Positions 15,985 to 23,960 of a DNA stretch of 23,960 bases are shown here, in pieces. The stretch is taken from contig WELA01011136.1 in the NCBI GenBank assembly GCA_009602735.1, positions 1,473,424 through 1,497,383 on the forward strand, given 5' to 3'. The notes below the pieces were generated by a model. The model worked only from the letters and a program-made list of their open reading frames with translations. It was not told where the DNA came from and did no database searches. A program made the position numbers and the translations under genes. Origin of the DNA: Mesotaenium endlicherianum (lineage: Eukaryota > Streptophyta > Zygnematophyceae > Zygnematales > Mesotaeniaceae). Each line of letters starts with the position of its first letter. Position 1 is the stretch's first letter.

Positions 15985-16605
15985 ATGGGAAAAGCTACTG
16001 CCACCGTGGAAGCACAAGCTTGGAAAAAAAGTTGTGCATGTCGCGAATGTGAGAGCGAAAGTGCTAACTGAGAAAGCACAGAGCGACTTTTGAGAGAGAA
16101 TGCAGGCACTGTACAGCTAGGAATTGAATAGCAATTAGGGCAAAGCGCTCCTAAAAAGGCTAGTAGCTGATGGAAAGTGCTTAGCAGTGCCTCATAGAGA
16201 ACAGCCATAGAGTGGTCTGTAGAGGAAATTGAGGAGTTACTGGGGCAGTATAGGAGGAATATGGGAAGAAAACTAGAGCTGTTAGAGAAGCTCGAGAGGC
16301 TAAAGGATGGGATAAAAGATGCCCTAGATGGGATGCCTGCTGAGGGAGTAGTAGAGGCAGTAATGGGGCCATATAACAGGGAGAAAGTGAGGCAGCTATG
16401 TCTCTTGCAGGCAGAATTAATGAGAGACTGGCCAGAAGAGAATGTGCAGAGAGCAAGAGACGGGGATGTGCTGAAAGCCTTTGGAGACATAGATATGAGA
16501 GCAAACAAGATCTACTTTGGGGATTCCAGTGAGTCAGGGAATGAGAGCTGGACGAGTGGATCAATTGAATCAGAAATATTCTCTGCAGATGACAATGAGG
16601 AATGA
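15985..16605 (+). pseudogene. Antisense protein-like frame inside the retrotransposon (possible captured gene fragment)
   Basis: On the strand opposite gag-pol, one frame reads from ATG 15985 to TGA 16603-16605 with protein-like composition and four in-frame stops: TGA 16069, TAG 16129, TGA 16168, TAG 16195. After the last stop 135 codons are open (16198-16602). The first Met there is at 16261, giving 114 aa. Features: a Glu/Lys/Leu-rich helix-prone segment (about 16213-16320), a conserved-looking Trp, and an acidic Ser/Glu/Asp tail. The 5' piece has a C-x-C-x2-C motif. All stops fall within about 130 bp, so either an intron is present or the gene is decaying. No family was recognised. The sense strand also has an open 175-codon frame here (15981-16508), Ser/Phe/Leu-rich, which could instead be the real product or merely the shadow. 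Confidence 0.4.
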
Positions 16606-16641
16606 GGTAAATGTCATCACTGTTGAAATATCTGGAGAAAA

Positions 16642-19600
16642 TTACATATTGTGCTCAAAGGCGAGGGTCTCCTCTGCCAACTTTGCCTGCTCTAGGAGAG
16701 ATGCCTGCCTAGCCTCTGTGTAAAATTGCTGAATGATCTGAGCAGGTTCCAAGGGAGGCAGGGGAGGAGGAGCCACTTGAGTCGTAACTGCAAGAATCCA
16801 TTTCTGCCTGGATGCTGCTACAGAGTTGAGAGGATAATGGGGGGGAACAGATGCTTGCCTCTGCACCTGAGAGAGTGATGGAAGAGAAGGGAATTCTGAG
16901 GAAGAACTAAGGGCAAACGAGGCTGGCTGAGAGACGGGCACAGGGCTAGGAGGAAGACACGGGCCAATAGAAACCAGGGCCTTAGGGGGGGGGGCCAGTA
17001 GCACATCTGTGTCAAGGTCTTCTCTAGGACGCTTCTTGGTAACTTGAGATGTAGACTGTGGAGAGGCCAAAATGGTGGGGAAACTCTGGGGAAGAAGAGA
17101 AGTCCCTGAGAGAACTAATTGCATGTGCTGACAGCAATAAGGATGCTTAGGCCCGGGAAGGGGCTTAGTGAGTGCATCAGCCACATTTTCTTTTGTGGAA
17201 ATTTTCAAAGGACAGATTTGAAGAAGCGAATGTTCTTGCCTGATAATATGTTCTGCAGTCTCCACTGTCTTGCTGTCTTGTTCAATCTGGTCTCTCTTGC
17301 AGATGGCCACCGCTCCATTAGAGTCTGTAAGAATAGCTGTAGGCTCGTCTGGAGGAAAACCAAAGTCGGATAGAAGCTGCCTGATGTAGAGTGCATGAGT
17401 AGTAGCCTTGTGAAGAGCAAGATACTCAGCAGCTGTAGAAGAGTCGACGACCTTGGTAAGTTTCTTGGATTTCCAAGAGACAGCACCTCCAGCCAAAATG
17501 AAGACAAAGCCGCCTGTTGAACGCCTGAGTTCATGGTCTGCTGCATGATCTGAGTCAGTGTAGGCATAGACAGCCATATCGGAAGTATGATTGCTGTAGA
17601 CAAGATTGTAGTCATTGCCAATGAGATAGCGGAAAATGTGAACTACAGCTTGCCATGCCTTTCTGCTGGGTGAATGCATGTAGGCGGCAACTTTGCTAAC
17701 AGCTTGGGCTATGTCTGGCCTTGTGCAGGTAGCAGCAAACATGAGGCTGCCAACAGCCTGGCTGTATGGAATTTGAGAGATGAACTTCTTCTCCTGCATG
17801 GTGGTAGGGGCATCCTTGGAGGTAAGCCGACAGGTAGGCTCCATGGGAGTGGTAAGTGGCTTCATATTACTGAAACCAAATTTCTGAATCATCTCTTGAA
17901 TGTAATGAGACTGAGAGAGAGAGATGGTGCCTGCTGTCAGGTCTTGCTGAATATGTATGCCTAGACACTGCTTAATGGGGCCCAGATCAGTCATCTTAAA
18001 TGTAGCAGCAAGATGATCTTTAAACTGAGAGAGGGCAGAGAAGTCATCAGAGGCAATGACAAGGTCATCTACATAGAGTGCTACAAATAAATGATAGCTG
18101 GCAGAAGGAAGAGTGTAGAGACAGGGATCTGCCTTGCTTTTCTGAAGACCAAGATCAAGGAGGGTCTGATTGATCTTGATGTGCCAAGCCCTCGGAGCCT
18201 GCTTGAGACCATAAAGAGCTTTGTTGAGACGGCAGACATGGTCTGGGGCATAAGGGTCTGGAAAGCCAGGAGGCTGAAGAAGGTAAACCTCCTCATGGAT
18301 AGTCCCATTGAGAAATGCTGTCTGTACATCCATCTGGTGAACTGTGAGGCTCAGGCTTGACGAGATGGCCAAGAAGAGCCTGAGAGAGTCATATTTTACC
18401 ACAGGGCTGAAGGTCTCATCATAGTCAATGCCTTCTTTCTGCCTGTTACCAAGGGCCACCAGTCTGGCTTTGTACTTGGCAATGTCTCCATCAAGAGTCC
18501 TTTTAGTAACAAAGATCCACATGGTAGGAATGCAGTTGACACCTGAGGGCCTAGGAACAAGGTCATAGGTATGATTGACTGCTATGGATTCAAGCTCAGA
18601 GTGCATGGCTTGCAGCCACTTAGAGGCATCTGGTCTGCTCATGGCATCTTTGTACGAGGTCGGATCTGAAGAGACAGAAGTGGCAGAGAGAGCCATAAAG
18701 ATGGCATGAGTCATTCCTTTGGAATTGAGCTGTTTGTAAAAATGGGGAGGTTTGGCTGCAGCTCTAGTGGAGACTCTAGAAGAAGGTTCACTGACTGATT
18801 GATTCTCAGGAATGGACTCAAGAGAAGGTGCCAATGGGCGGAAGACTCCTGAGGAAGAAGGTCTCTGAGAAGATTCAGGTATTTCGGAAGCAGAACTATC
18901 TCTGTTGACTGCTGATGGAACAGGCTGGACTGGAGTCACAGGAGCCGAAGCTGCTGGAGGAAGAGGAGGAGCAGCAGCAGGAGGCGCTGGCAAGGAAGGA
19001 AGAGGCTCTGCTGGATCAAAGGTAAGCTCAGGAACTGAAGAGCCTGAGGAAGGCCCTGTATCTGAAGAAGGCAATTCCTGAAATTGAACATCGCGAGAAA
19101 TTAGACTCTTTTTCGTCTTGGGATTGTACAATTTGTATGCTTTGAAAGCAGTACAGTAGCCAACGAAAATGCAGGGTTCACTCGCAGCAGAGAATTTCTG
19201 TCTTTGATGTTTGGGAATTTGCACAAAGGCAGGGCAGCCAAATATGCGAAAATGATCCACAGAAGGCTTAGATCCAAACCAGGCCTCAAATGGAGTTTGG
19301 CCTTGAAGGACAGAAGAGGGAGATCGCTGAATCAGATAAGTTGCAGTATTCACTGCCTCAGCCCAGAAACTTAGAGATAGGCCAGCATCTGCTAGCATAG
19401 ACTTGGCCTGCTCTTGGACTGTTCTGTTGAATCGTTCAGCAGCTCCATTTTGTTGAGGAGTGTAAGGAACTGTGAACTGTTGAAGAATGCCTTTCTCAGA
19501 GCACCACTGCTGAAATTTCTTAGAAATATATTCTCCTCCATTATCTGATCGAAACGCTTTGATGGTAGAGCTGTGCATGTTCTCCACCAGGGCAGCATAT

Positions 19601-21291
19601 TCTTGAGCAGCTTGAAGAGCATCAGACTTGTGTCTGAGCATGACCACCATAGGAAAGCGTGAGTGATCATCTAGGAAAGAGATGAAGTATCTGCTGCCTC
19701 CATGAGCCTGAGTCTGCATAGGTCCAGAAATATCAGTGTGAACAAGATCTAATGGACGAGCAGCTCTATTGTGCTGATGAGCAGGAAAGGACTTCCTACT
19801 GTGGTGGCCTTGAAGGCAAGGGGAGCATAGAGTTGAAGGAGAATGAGAAGAGAATAGATTGGGAGGTAAGCCTGCAACCAGCTGTTCCTGCTGAAGCTTG
19901 TACAGGGATGTGAAGCTGAGATGTCCAAATCTACGATGCCACAGATTGGCAGTAGCTGTCATATTGGCTGTAAGAACTGCTTGCTGAGGAGCATAAGGGG
20001 TAGACTTCTGAAGGGCTCTTTGAGCTTCACACTGGAGCTCATAAAGTCTAGAAACCTTCTTGGCAAACCCAACTGGTTGATGGTTGGCATTAAAGAGAGT
20101 GCAGGTAGTGCCGGAGAAAGCAAGTTGAGCTCCTTTTGCAGTAGCCTGTATGACACTAAAGAGGTTGTGAGTCAATGAAGGGACAAATAGAACTTCATGA
20201 AGAAGAACAGGGTGTTCTTTCTTGTGCCTATCAGAGAAAAGGACTGGAATGGTGCCATAATGAGTGGCCTGAACTACTGAACCATTGCCCAATGTGATGG
20301 GTTGAGGCGGAGTAAGTTCTGTCAGAGTTGAAAACCACTCTTTGACATGGCACATGTGAGCAGAGGCGCCAGAGTCCAATATCCAGGCAGGGAGAGGCTG
20401 ACTATTAGTCAGGAGGAGGGAGACAAAGAGGCTATGCTCCTGAAGTAAAGAGGTATGTGCTGCTACTGAGTCAGAATCTGTGGAGGAGAGCTGAGCTGAT
20501 TGAGCTTTAGCTTTGGCAGCAAGTTTAGGGCAGGTCTCCTTTGTGTGACCCTTTTGCTTGCAGTATTTGCAGAAAAGCTTGGCTTTCTCAGAAGACAGAG
20601 AAGAGGAGTCTGCTTTATACTTCTGATTGCCTGAGGAGGACAATACTGACTTAGAGAAGGGAGCAGAAGGTTTGGCATATAATGCCAGTTCTTGAATGGT
20701 ATCTGTGACTGCTCTTTGATTGTCTTCAGTAATAAGGAACTTGGAGAAGCCGTCAAAGGTCTGCTCTTCTGGTTTGAGAACACTGAGCTGAAGATTCAGT
20801 AGCTGCTCATCAGGTAAGCCACCCATAAATGCTGAGAGTATTTCAGCATCAGTCACATTTTGAGCAATAGCCTTGAGATTGGTAATAACTGCCTTGAAAC
20901 GGAGCACATAGGCCTCCATCTTTTCATTAGTTTGCTTTCGCATGGCATTCATCTGAGATCTGTATAAACGCATCTGAGGAACATTGTTAGGAGCAAAATG
21001 AGCAACCAATGCTTTCCAGGCAGGTCTAGGCTCATCATATTCTTGAATAAGCTCAAAATGTTCTGATGACAAACTTGCTACTAACACAGCAAGAGCAGAA
21101 TCTCTTTTTTGAATGAACTTTTCTTTGACTTCTGCAGGTTCAGCTGGAACTTGAAGATCTTCATTAAGATGAGCCCAAAGACCAACAGGCCTCATCATAA
21201 TTTTAAGTCGGTTGCTCCATTGCTGGAAATTAATGCCATCAAACTCTTTCACTGTTAGGCCTTTGATACCATGTTGATTAATCTCTGCCAT
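16642..21291 (-). CDS. gag-pol: Gag-Pol polyprotein of Ty1/copia element
   Basis: 1549 aa in one frame without stops. Gag occupies about residues 1-300, with a CCHC zinc knuckle at C241, C244, H249, C254. The aspartic protease motif DSGAS is at 306-310. Integrase has the HHCC finger H452, H457, C489, C492 and a D520-D583-E619 triad (35 residues between the last two), followed by the GKAC-type C-terminal region to about 740. A Pro/Ser-rich linker spans 741-850. Reverse transcriptase has D988 (MDVQTAFLNG) and YVDD at 1073-1076. RNase H has D1246, E1289, D1323, D1372, ending at ALTKPLP (1373-1379). An extra tail follows (1380-1549) with a basic KKRPRED (1419-1425), Pro/Ser-rich sequence and a helix-prone end. 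The start codon lies 20 bases inside the 5' LTR, so the N terminus reads across the primer-binding site. A later Met (residue 32) is a possible alternative start, but the upstream frame is fully open. The polyprotein drives particle assembly, reverse transcription and integration. Confidence 0.97.
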   Translation of the reverse strand: MAEINQHGIKGLTVKEFDGINFQQWSNRLKIMMRPVGLWAHLNEDLQVPAEPAEVKEKFIQKRDSALAVLVASLSSEHFELIQEYDEPRPAWKALVAHFAPNNVPQMRLYRSQMNAMRKQTNEKMEAYVLRFKAVITNLKAIAQNVTDAEILSAFMGGLPDEQLLNLQLSVLKPEEQTFDGFSKFLITEDNQRAVTDTIQELALYAKPSAPFSKSVLSSSGNQKYKADSSSLSSEKAKLFCKYCKQKGHTKETCPKLAAKAKAQSAQLSSTDSDSVAAHTSLLQEHSLFVSLLLTNSQPLPAWILDSGASAHMCHVKEWFSTLTELTPPQPITLGNGSVVQATHYGTIPVLFSDRHKKEHPVLLHEVLFVPSLTHNLFSVIQATAKGAQLAFSGTTCTLFNANHQPVGFAKKVSRLYELQCEAQRALQKSTPYAPQQAVLTANMTATANLWHRRFGHLSFTSLYKLQQEQLVAGLPPNLFSSHSPSTLCSPCLQGHHSRKSFPAHQHNRAARPLDLVHTDISGPMQTQAHGGSRYFISFLDDHSRFPMVVMLRHKSDALQAAQEYAALVENMHSSTIKAFRSDNGGEYISKKFQQWCSEKGILQQFTVPYTPQQNGAAERFNRTVQEQAKSMLADAGLSLSFWAEAVNTATYLIQRSPSSVLQGQTPFEAWFGSKPSVDHFRIFGCPAFVQIPKHQRQKFSAASEPCIFVGYCTAFKAYKLYNPKTKKSLISRDVQFQELPSSDTGPSSGSSVPELTFDPAEPLPSLPAPPAAAPPLPPAASAPVTPVQPVPSAVNRDSSASEIPESSQRPSSSGVFRPLAPSLESIPENQSVSEPSSRVSTRAAAKPPHFYKQLNSKGMTHAIFMALSATSVSSDPTSYKDAMSRPDASKWLQAMHSELESIAVNHTYDLVPRPSGVNCIPTMWIFVTKRTLDGDIAKYKARLVALGNRQKEGIDYDETFSPVVKYDSLRLFLAISSSLSLTVHQMDVQTAFLNGTIHEEVYLLQPPGFPDPYAPDHVCRLNKALYGLKQAPRAWHIKINQTLLDLGLQKSKADPCLYTLPSASYHLFVALYVDDLVIASDDFSALSQFKDHLAATFKMTDLGPIKQCLGIHIQQDLTAGTISLSQSHYIQEMIQKFGFSNMKPLTTPMEPTCRLTSKDAPTTMQEKKFISQIPYSQAVGSLMFAATCTRPDIAQAVSKVAAYMHSPSRKAWQAVVHIFRYLIGNDYNLVYSNHTSDMAVYAYTDSDHAADHELRRSTGGFVFILAGGAVSWKSKKLTKVVDSSTAAEYLALHKATTHALYIRQLLSDFGFPPDEPTAILTDSNGAVAICKRDQIEQDSKTVETAEHIIRQEHSLLQICPLKISTKENVADALTKPLPGPKHPYCCQHMQLVLSGTSLLPQSFPTILASPQSTSQVTKKRPREDLDTDVLLAPPPKALVSIGPCLPPSPVPVSQPASFALSSSSEFPSLPSLSQVQRQASVPPHYPLNSVAASRQKWILAVTTQVAPPPLPPLEPAQIIQQFYTEARQASLLEQAKLAEETLAFEHNM
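21259..21271 (-). promoter_or_regulatory. Primer-binding site (initiator Met tRNA type)
   Basis: TGGTATCAAAGGC starts immediately at the LTR edge with no spacer. It matches the plant copia PBS TGGTATCAGAGCC (complement of the tRNA-iMet 3' end) at 11 of 13 positions, including the first eight. Unusually, it lies inside the gag reading frame (residues 7-11). Confidence 0.85.
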
Positions 21292-21776
21292 GGCTAGAGT
21301 CTGGCAGATTTTAGTAGAAAGTAAAGTATAGATGAAACTTTATATGAGAATCTTTTAAAGTGATAAAGTTTGACTTTCAGACTTTGAATTACAAGGTGAA
21401 GCTTTTCTTCATAAATGATATTGATTTTGCAGAGTGAATTACAAGCATGCTGTGTAATCTTTTATGTCTGCTGGACTGCTCTAGCTAGCTAGTGTGTGTG
21501 ACTAGTTGCTGCTAGAATGCTTAGCTAGGATGCAACGCACTTGGCAACTTCTAGTCAACACATATGTCAGCAGGTGACAGATTTGACAACTGACTAGGTC
21601 TTGCAAGTGTGAACGAAAAACACTAGTCTAGTTGGAACTAGATAAGCTAGTACTAGTGTGAACACATAGTAAGCAATTCTAGGTGAACTGAATGAATGAC
21701 ATATTATAGCGTCAGCAGAGTCAACTTAGTCAACTTCAAGTGGTCAACGGACTCATGACTGAGGGGTCAGTCAACA
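21272..21776 (-). repeat. 5' LTR
   Basis: Partner of 15181-15685. In element orientation it starts TGTTGACTGACC and ends ATCAACA. Its last 20 bases already belong to the Gag coding frame. Confidence 0.97.
21701..21710 (-). promoter_or_regulatory. Candidate TATA box of the 5' LTR
   Basis: GCTATAATAT on the minus strand, about 68 bp inside the LTR. The copy in the 3' LTR is at the equivalent place. Position and sequence suit a Pol II promoter; nothing else supports it. Confidence 0.4.
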
Positions 21777-21781
21777 TTTAG
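21777..21781. repeat. Target-site duplication (right)
   Basis: TTTAG immediately after the right LTR, identical to 15176-15180. Confidence 0.9.
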
Positions 21782-22505
21782 AAGGTGTTACGGTTACTAC
21801 CACTTACAAACGTTCGCGAACCTTCTCGACCGTCAGACGACAATCGTTCACAGTGGTTCACGATAGGTTTTGGGTCAAACCGGTTGCAAATTTATACAAA
21901 GGGCAAACATTGGTGCCGTCTGCGCGGCAAATATGACCGCCGGTCGCATTCGGCCGCTTAATTGTCATGCCGGCGGCACGCTGCGGCAAAAAATCAAAGA
22001 TACACATGACACAACGACAAAATTCAATAAAATTGCAGGAACGGCGACAAAAATTAAACAATCGTACGGTTTGCCGCCCTCTTGAAAAATCGCTACAATA
22101 AAAATAAGAAATTTGGAGCTGCCTGCGGCGCTTTTTCAACTTTGCGCAAACAATCAATGAAACAGATTAGGCGGCGGATTGACTTGCAACATTCGCGAAA
22201 AAATTATTAAGTCCGTGACCGTTATGACAGTTAGCACCTCATAACATGAAGCTCCATACTACTGGTAGCAGCGAGGACCGATAACTTCTAAGGCGTCGGA
22301 AAGAGGAGGAAACGAGAGGGACTGGGGTCGATGCACAGTCCTAGCTGCGCGCTCATGAATGGTAACAGCCTGGCTCTCTGTAGACTACAGCCGACTAGCT
22401 GGCGATACACTCACTTGATCGCGTTGACCAAGTCTCTGTAACTGACATCGTCACTAAACAATGAAGCTGTGAGAGACTGCTGCTCAGCGCAAAGGTAGAG
22501 GAAGC
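21782..22505. other. Non-coding interval between retrotransposon and right repeat arm
   Basis: No supported ORF. GCGGCAAA or its complement recurs (about 21929, 21981, 22067), set in A/T-rich sequence. TTGGTGCCGTCTGCGCGG at about 21910 resembles the primer-binding region of some Ty3-type elements, hinting at older retroelement debris. Joined across the TTTAG duplication, this DNA was continuous with the region ending at 15180. Confidence 0.4.
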
Positions 22506-23960
22506 CGTGGAACGCTGTGCCTAGTGTCCCAAAATTTCCAGCGCTAGCGGGACAAAGGTGTCGCCGGCTTGGTTGTCGCTGTATTTGAGACGCTTGGCCT
22601 TCTCCTTGGTGGACGCCGCCGCCCCCATTGTCGATGAAGCCAGTCCCAGATCCCCCCTTCAAGAGGATTGGCCGTGGCCACCACCACATCAAGCGGTCAA
22701 GCGCGATATCGTGCATTATCGCGGACAAATCACCAGATTGCACAACATCTTTTTTGTGTTTTAGCGCGTGTCGAATAATAACGGTAGACTTTGGTGGATT
22801 GCGCTCGATTCTGCTTTGTCAATTCACAGCGTTTTGGTGTGGCCGGCAGTTTTATTGCAAGATCCTCCAATCAGACTGAGATAGGATGACGTAATGGTTC
22901 ATCGCGGACTCACGCGTTCAGCCGTATTTGGTAGCATCTGAAGTGGGATTCTGTGGGGGTGGGTCCAAAACGGTGGTCTAGTACCGGGAAATAGTGAAAT
23001 TTGTGCTCAATGGGTGAACTCTGTAACGCTGTAAGGGAGACAATGCCGACGATTGCTTGTGTCCCCGGATCGGATAGGACATTCTCATTCGCGAATCGCA
23101 GGTCGACTCATTCGAGGCTGTGATTAGCGTTTATAAGCCCCCCCTTCTGGTTTTTGAAATAGTGTTTGTATTTGCTGGACAAAAGTCCGCTGTCCCACCG
23201 GTTTCCTCATGATTCCCACCCGACCCCTCTGTCCTAACTCCTACCCCGTTCGAGAGACAACCTTCAGGAAACGTGCAAGACTTAAATGTGCACTATACGC
23301 GTTTCCTTCACAACAATTCTTCGGAGGAGCATGGGGTTGACTCCACACGTGATGTAGCAGCTCGAGGGACGCTTCTCTTCTGCTCACTTCCCTGTAGCGT
23401 TTTAGTGATACCGTGGGCGAGAATTTGGAGTGTTTCCTTGTACTGAGCTTAATGCCACTCGAAGCGTATGGTTGGAAGCTGACAGCCTCGCGTTTGCAGA
23501 GGTGAGGTTCACATATGCAGCTGTGTTTTTCCTCCAAAAACGCATTTGATTGAAGATGCTCAACGCTTGTACGGACCTCAGGGCCCCTTAGCTCTCTCCT
23601 GGCCCTCACTGAAGCTCCGCTTCCCTATCTGCCTCCAAGGACACAAATAATCAGTCCAATGCATACGATGGGGGTCTTATGTAGAGTTCTTCTGGAGATT
23701 CATCCTGGTGTAGGAAGTCGCTACCTACTTGTTCGTTTTCGTCATCGAGCGTCAGAAGGAGCAGCTAGTGCTCGGTCTCTCATCTCATTCTGGTTAAGAT
23801 TGTGAAGTCCCAACTGTCCTATTTGCGTATCCCGTCTTCAACGCAGGAAATCACCTCCACTCCGGTCTTCCGTCACAAATCCCTGTTTCTTTCTCTCTAC
23901 GTCTGAAAGTCGTGCCAGGTGTCAAATGCAACTTGTTGGAAGGAAGTCACAAAGTCGGCA
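22506..23960. repeat. Right arm of the long inverted repeat (runs off the window)
   Basis: Reverse complement of 11599-12890, collinear throughout. It has about 140 bp of extra sequence near 22995-23137 that the left arm lacks. Homology continues to the last base of the window, so the arm is longer than shown. Frames at 22411-22743 and 23241-23609 mirror frames of the left arm but carry stops or shifts at indels. Confidence 0.9.

Larger units (their letters stand above)
15181..21776 (-). mobile_element. Complete Ty1/copia LTR retrotransposon (6596 bp)
   Basis: Two 505-bp LTRs beginning TGTTG and ending CAACA, flanked by TTTAG duplications, enclose a primer-binding site, a single gag-pol ORF and a polypurine tract, all oriented on the minus strand. 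Domain order protease-integrase-RT-RNase H defines Ty1/copia (Pseudoviridae). The LTRs differ at 5 positions by eye (about 99% identical), the ORF is uninterrupted and all catalytic residues are present. The insertion is therefore recent and may be autonomous. It sits inside the older inverted repeat. Confidence 0.97.

Overview
This window is intron-rich eukaryotic nuclear DNA. No prokaryotic gene organisation, rRNA, tRNA or CRISPR is visible. Exons on the minus strand use canonical GT-AG borders. The retrotransposon primer-binding site resembles the plant-type initiator-Met tRNA site, and several AAACCCTAA (telo-box-like) motifs occur. An alga, or another photosynthetic or plant-allied lineage, is the best guess, but the species cannot be fixed from sequence alone. 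Composition changes along the window. The first 11 kb is fairly GC-rich with many CA, CAGA and G/C tracts. From about 12.9 kb onward it is AT-richer and dominated by repeats.

Region 1 (about 30-11300, minus strand) is best read as one large gene for a secreted, cysteine-rich, modular protein. Exon 1 (11190-11298) encodes a signal peptide. Exon 2 (10432-10509) encodes the last third of a module. Nine exons (7590-7796 down to 1041-1247) then each encode one complete module of 68-69 residues with 12 cysteines in fixed spacing. A weaker terminal exon is proposed at 528-883, with a polyadenylation signal at 51-56. Every internal exon is phase 1-1, so any module can be duplicated or lost without breaking frame. 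The spliced model has 2385 nt (794 residues). The six central modules form three A-B pairs. Two pairs are parts of about 1.78 kb exon-plus-intron tandem duplications whose introns are nearly as similar as the exons. I do not recognise the module family.

Region 2 (about 11600-23960) is a long inverted repeat. The left arm (11599-12890) reappears as its reverse complement at 22506-23960 and continues to the window edge. The arms enclose about 9.6 kb: an AT-rich stretch with roughly 190-bp degenerate tandem repeats (13420-15000), a complete Ty1/copia retrotransposon, and about 0.7 kb of non-coding DNA.

Region 3 (15181-21776) is that retrotransposon, on the minus strand. It has two 505-bp LTRs (5 differences by eye), a TTTAG target-site duplication, a primer-binding site and a polypurine tract. 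A single uninterrupted 1549-aa Gag-protease-integrase-RT-RNase H ORF starts inside the 5' LTR and reads through the primer-binding site. It looks recent and possibly still competent. Two oddities are an in-frame tail of about 170 aa after RNase H, and a protein-like antisense frame (15985-16605, four in-frame stops clustered in one part) between the pol stop and the 3' LTR.
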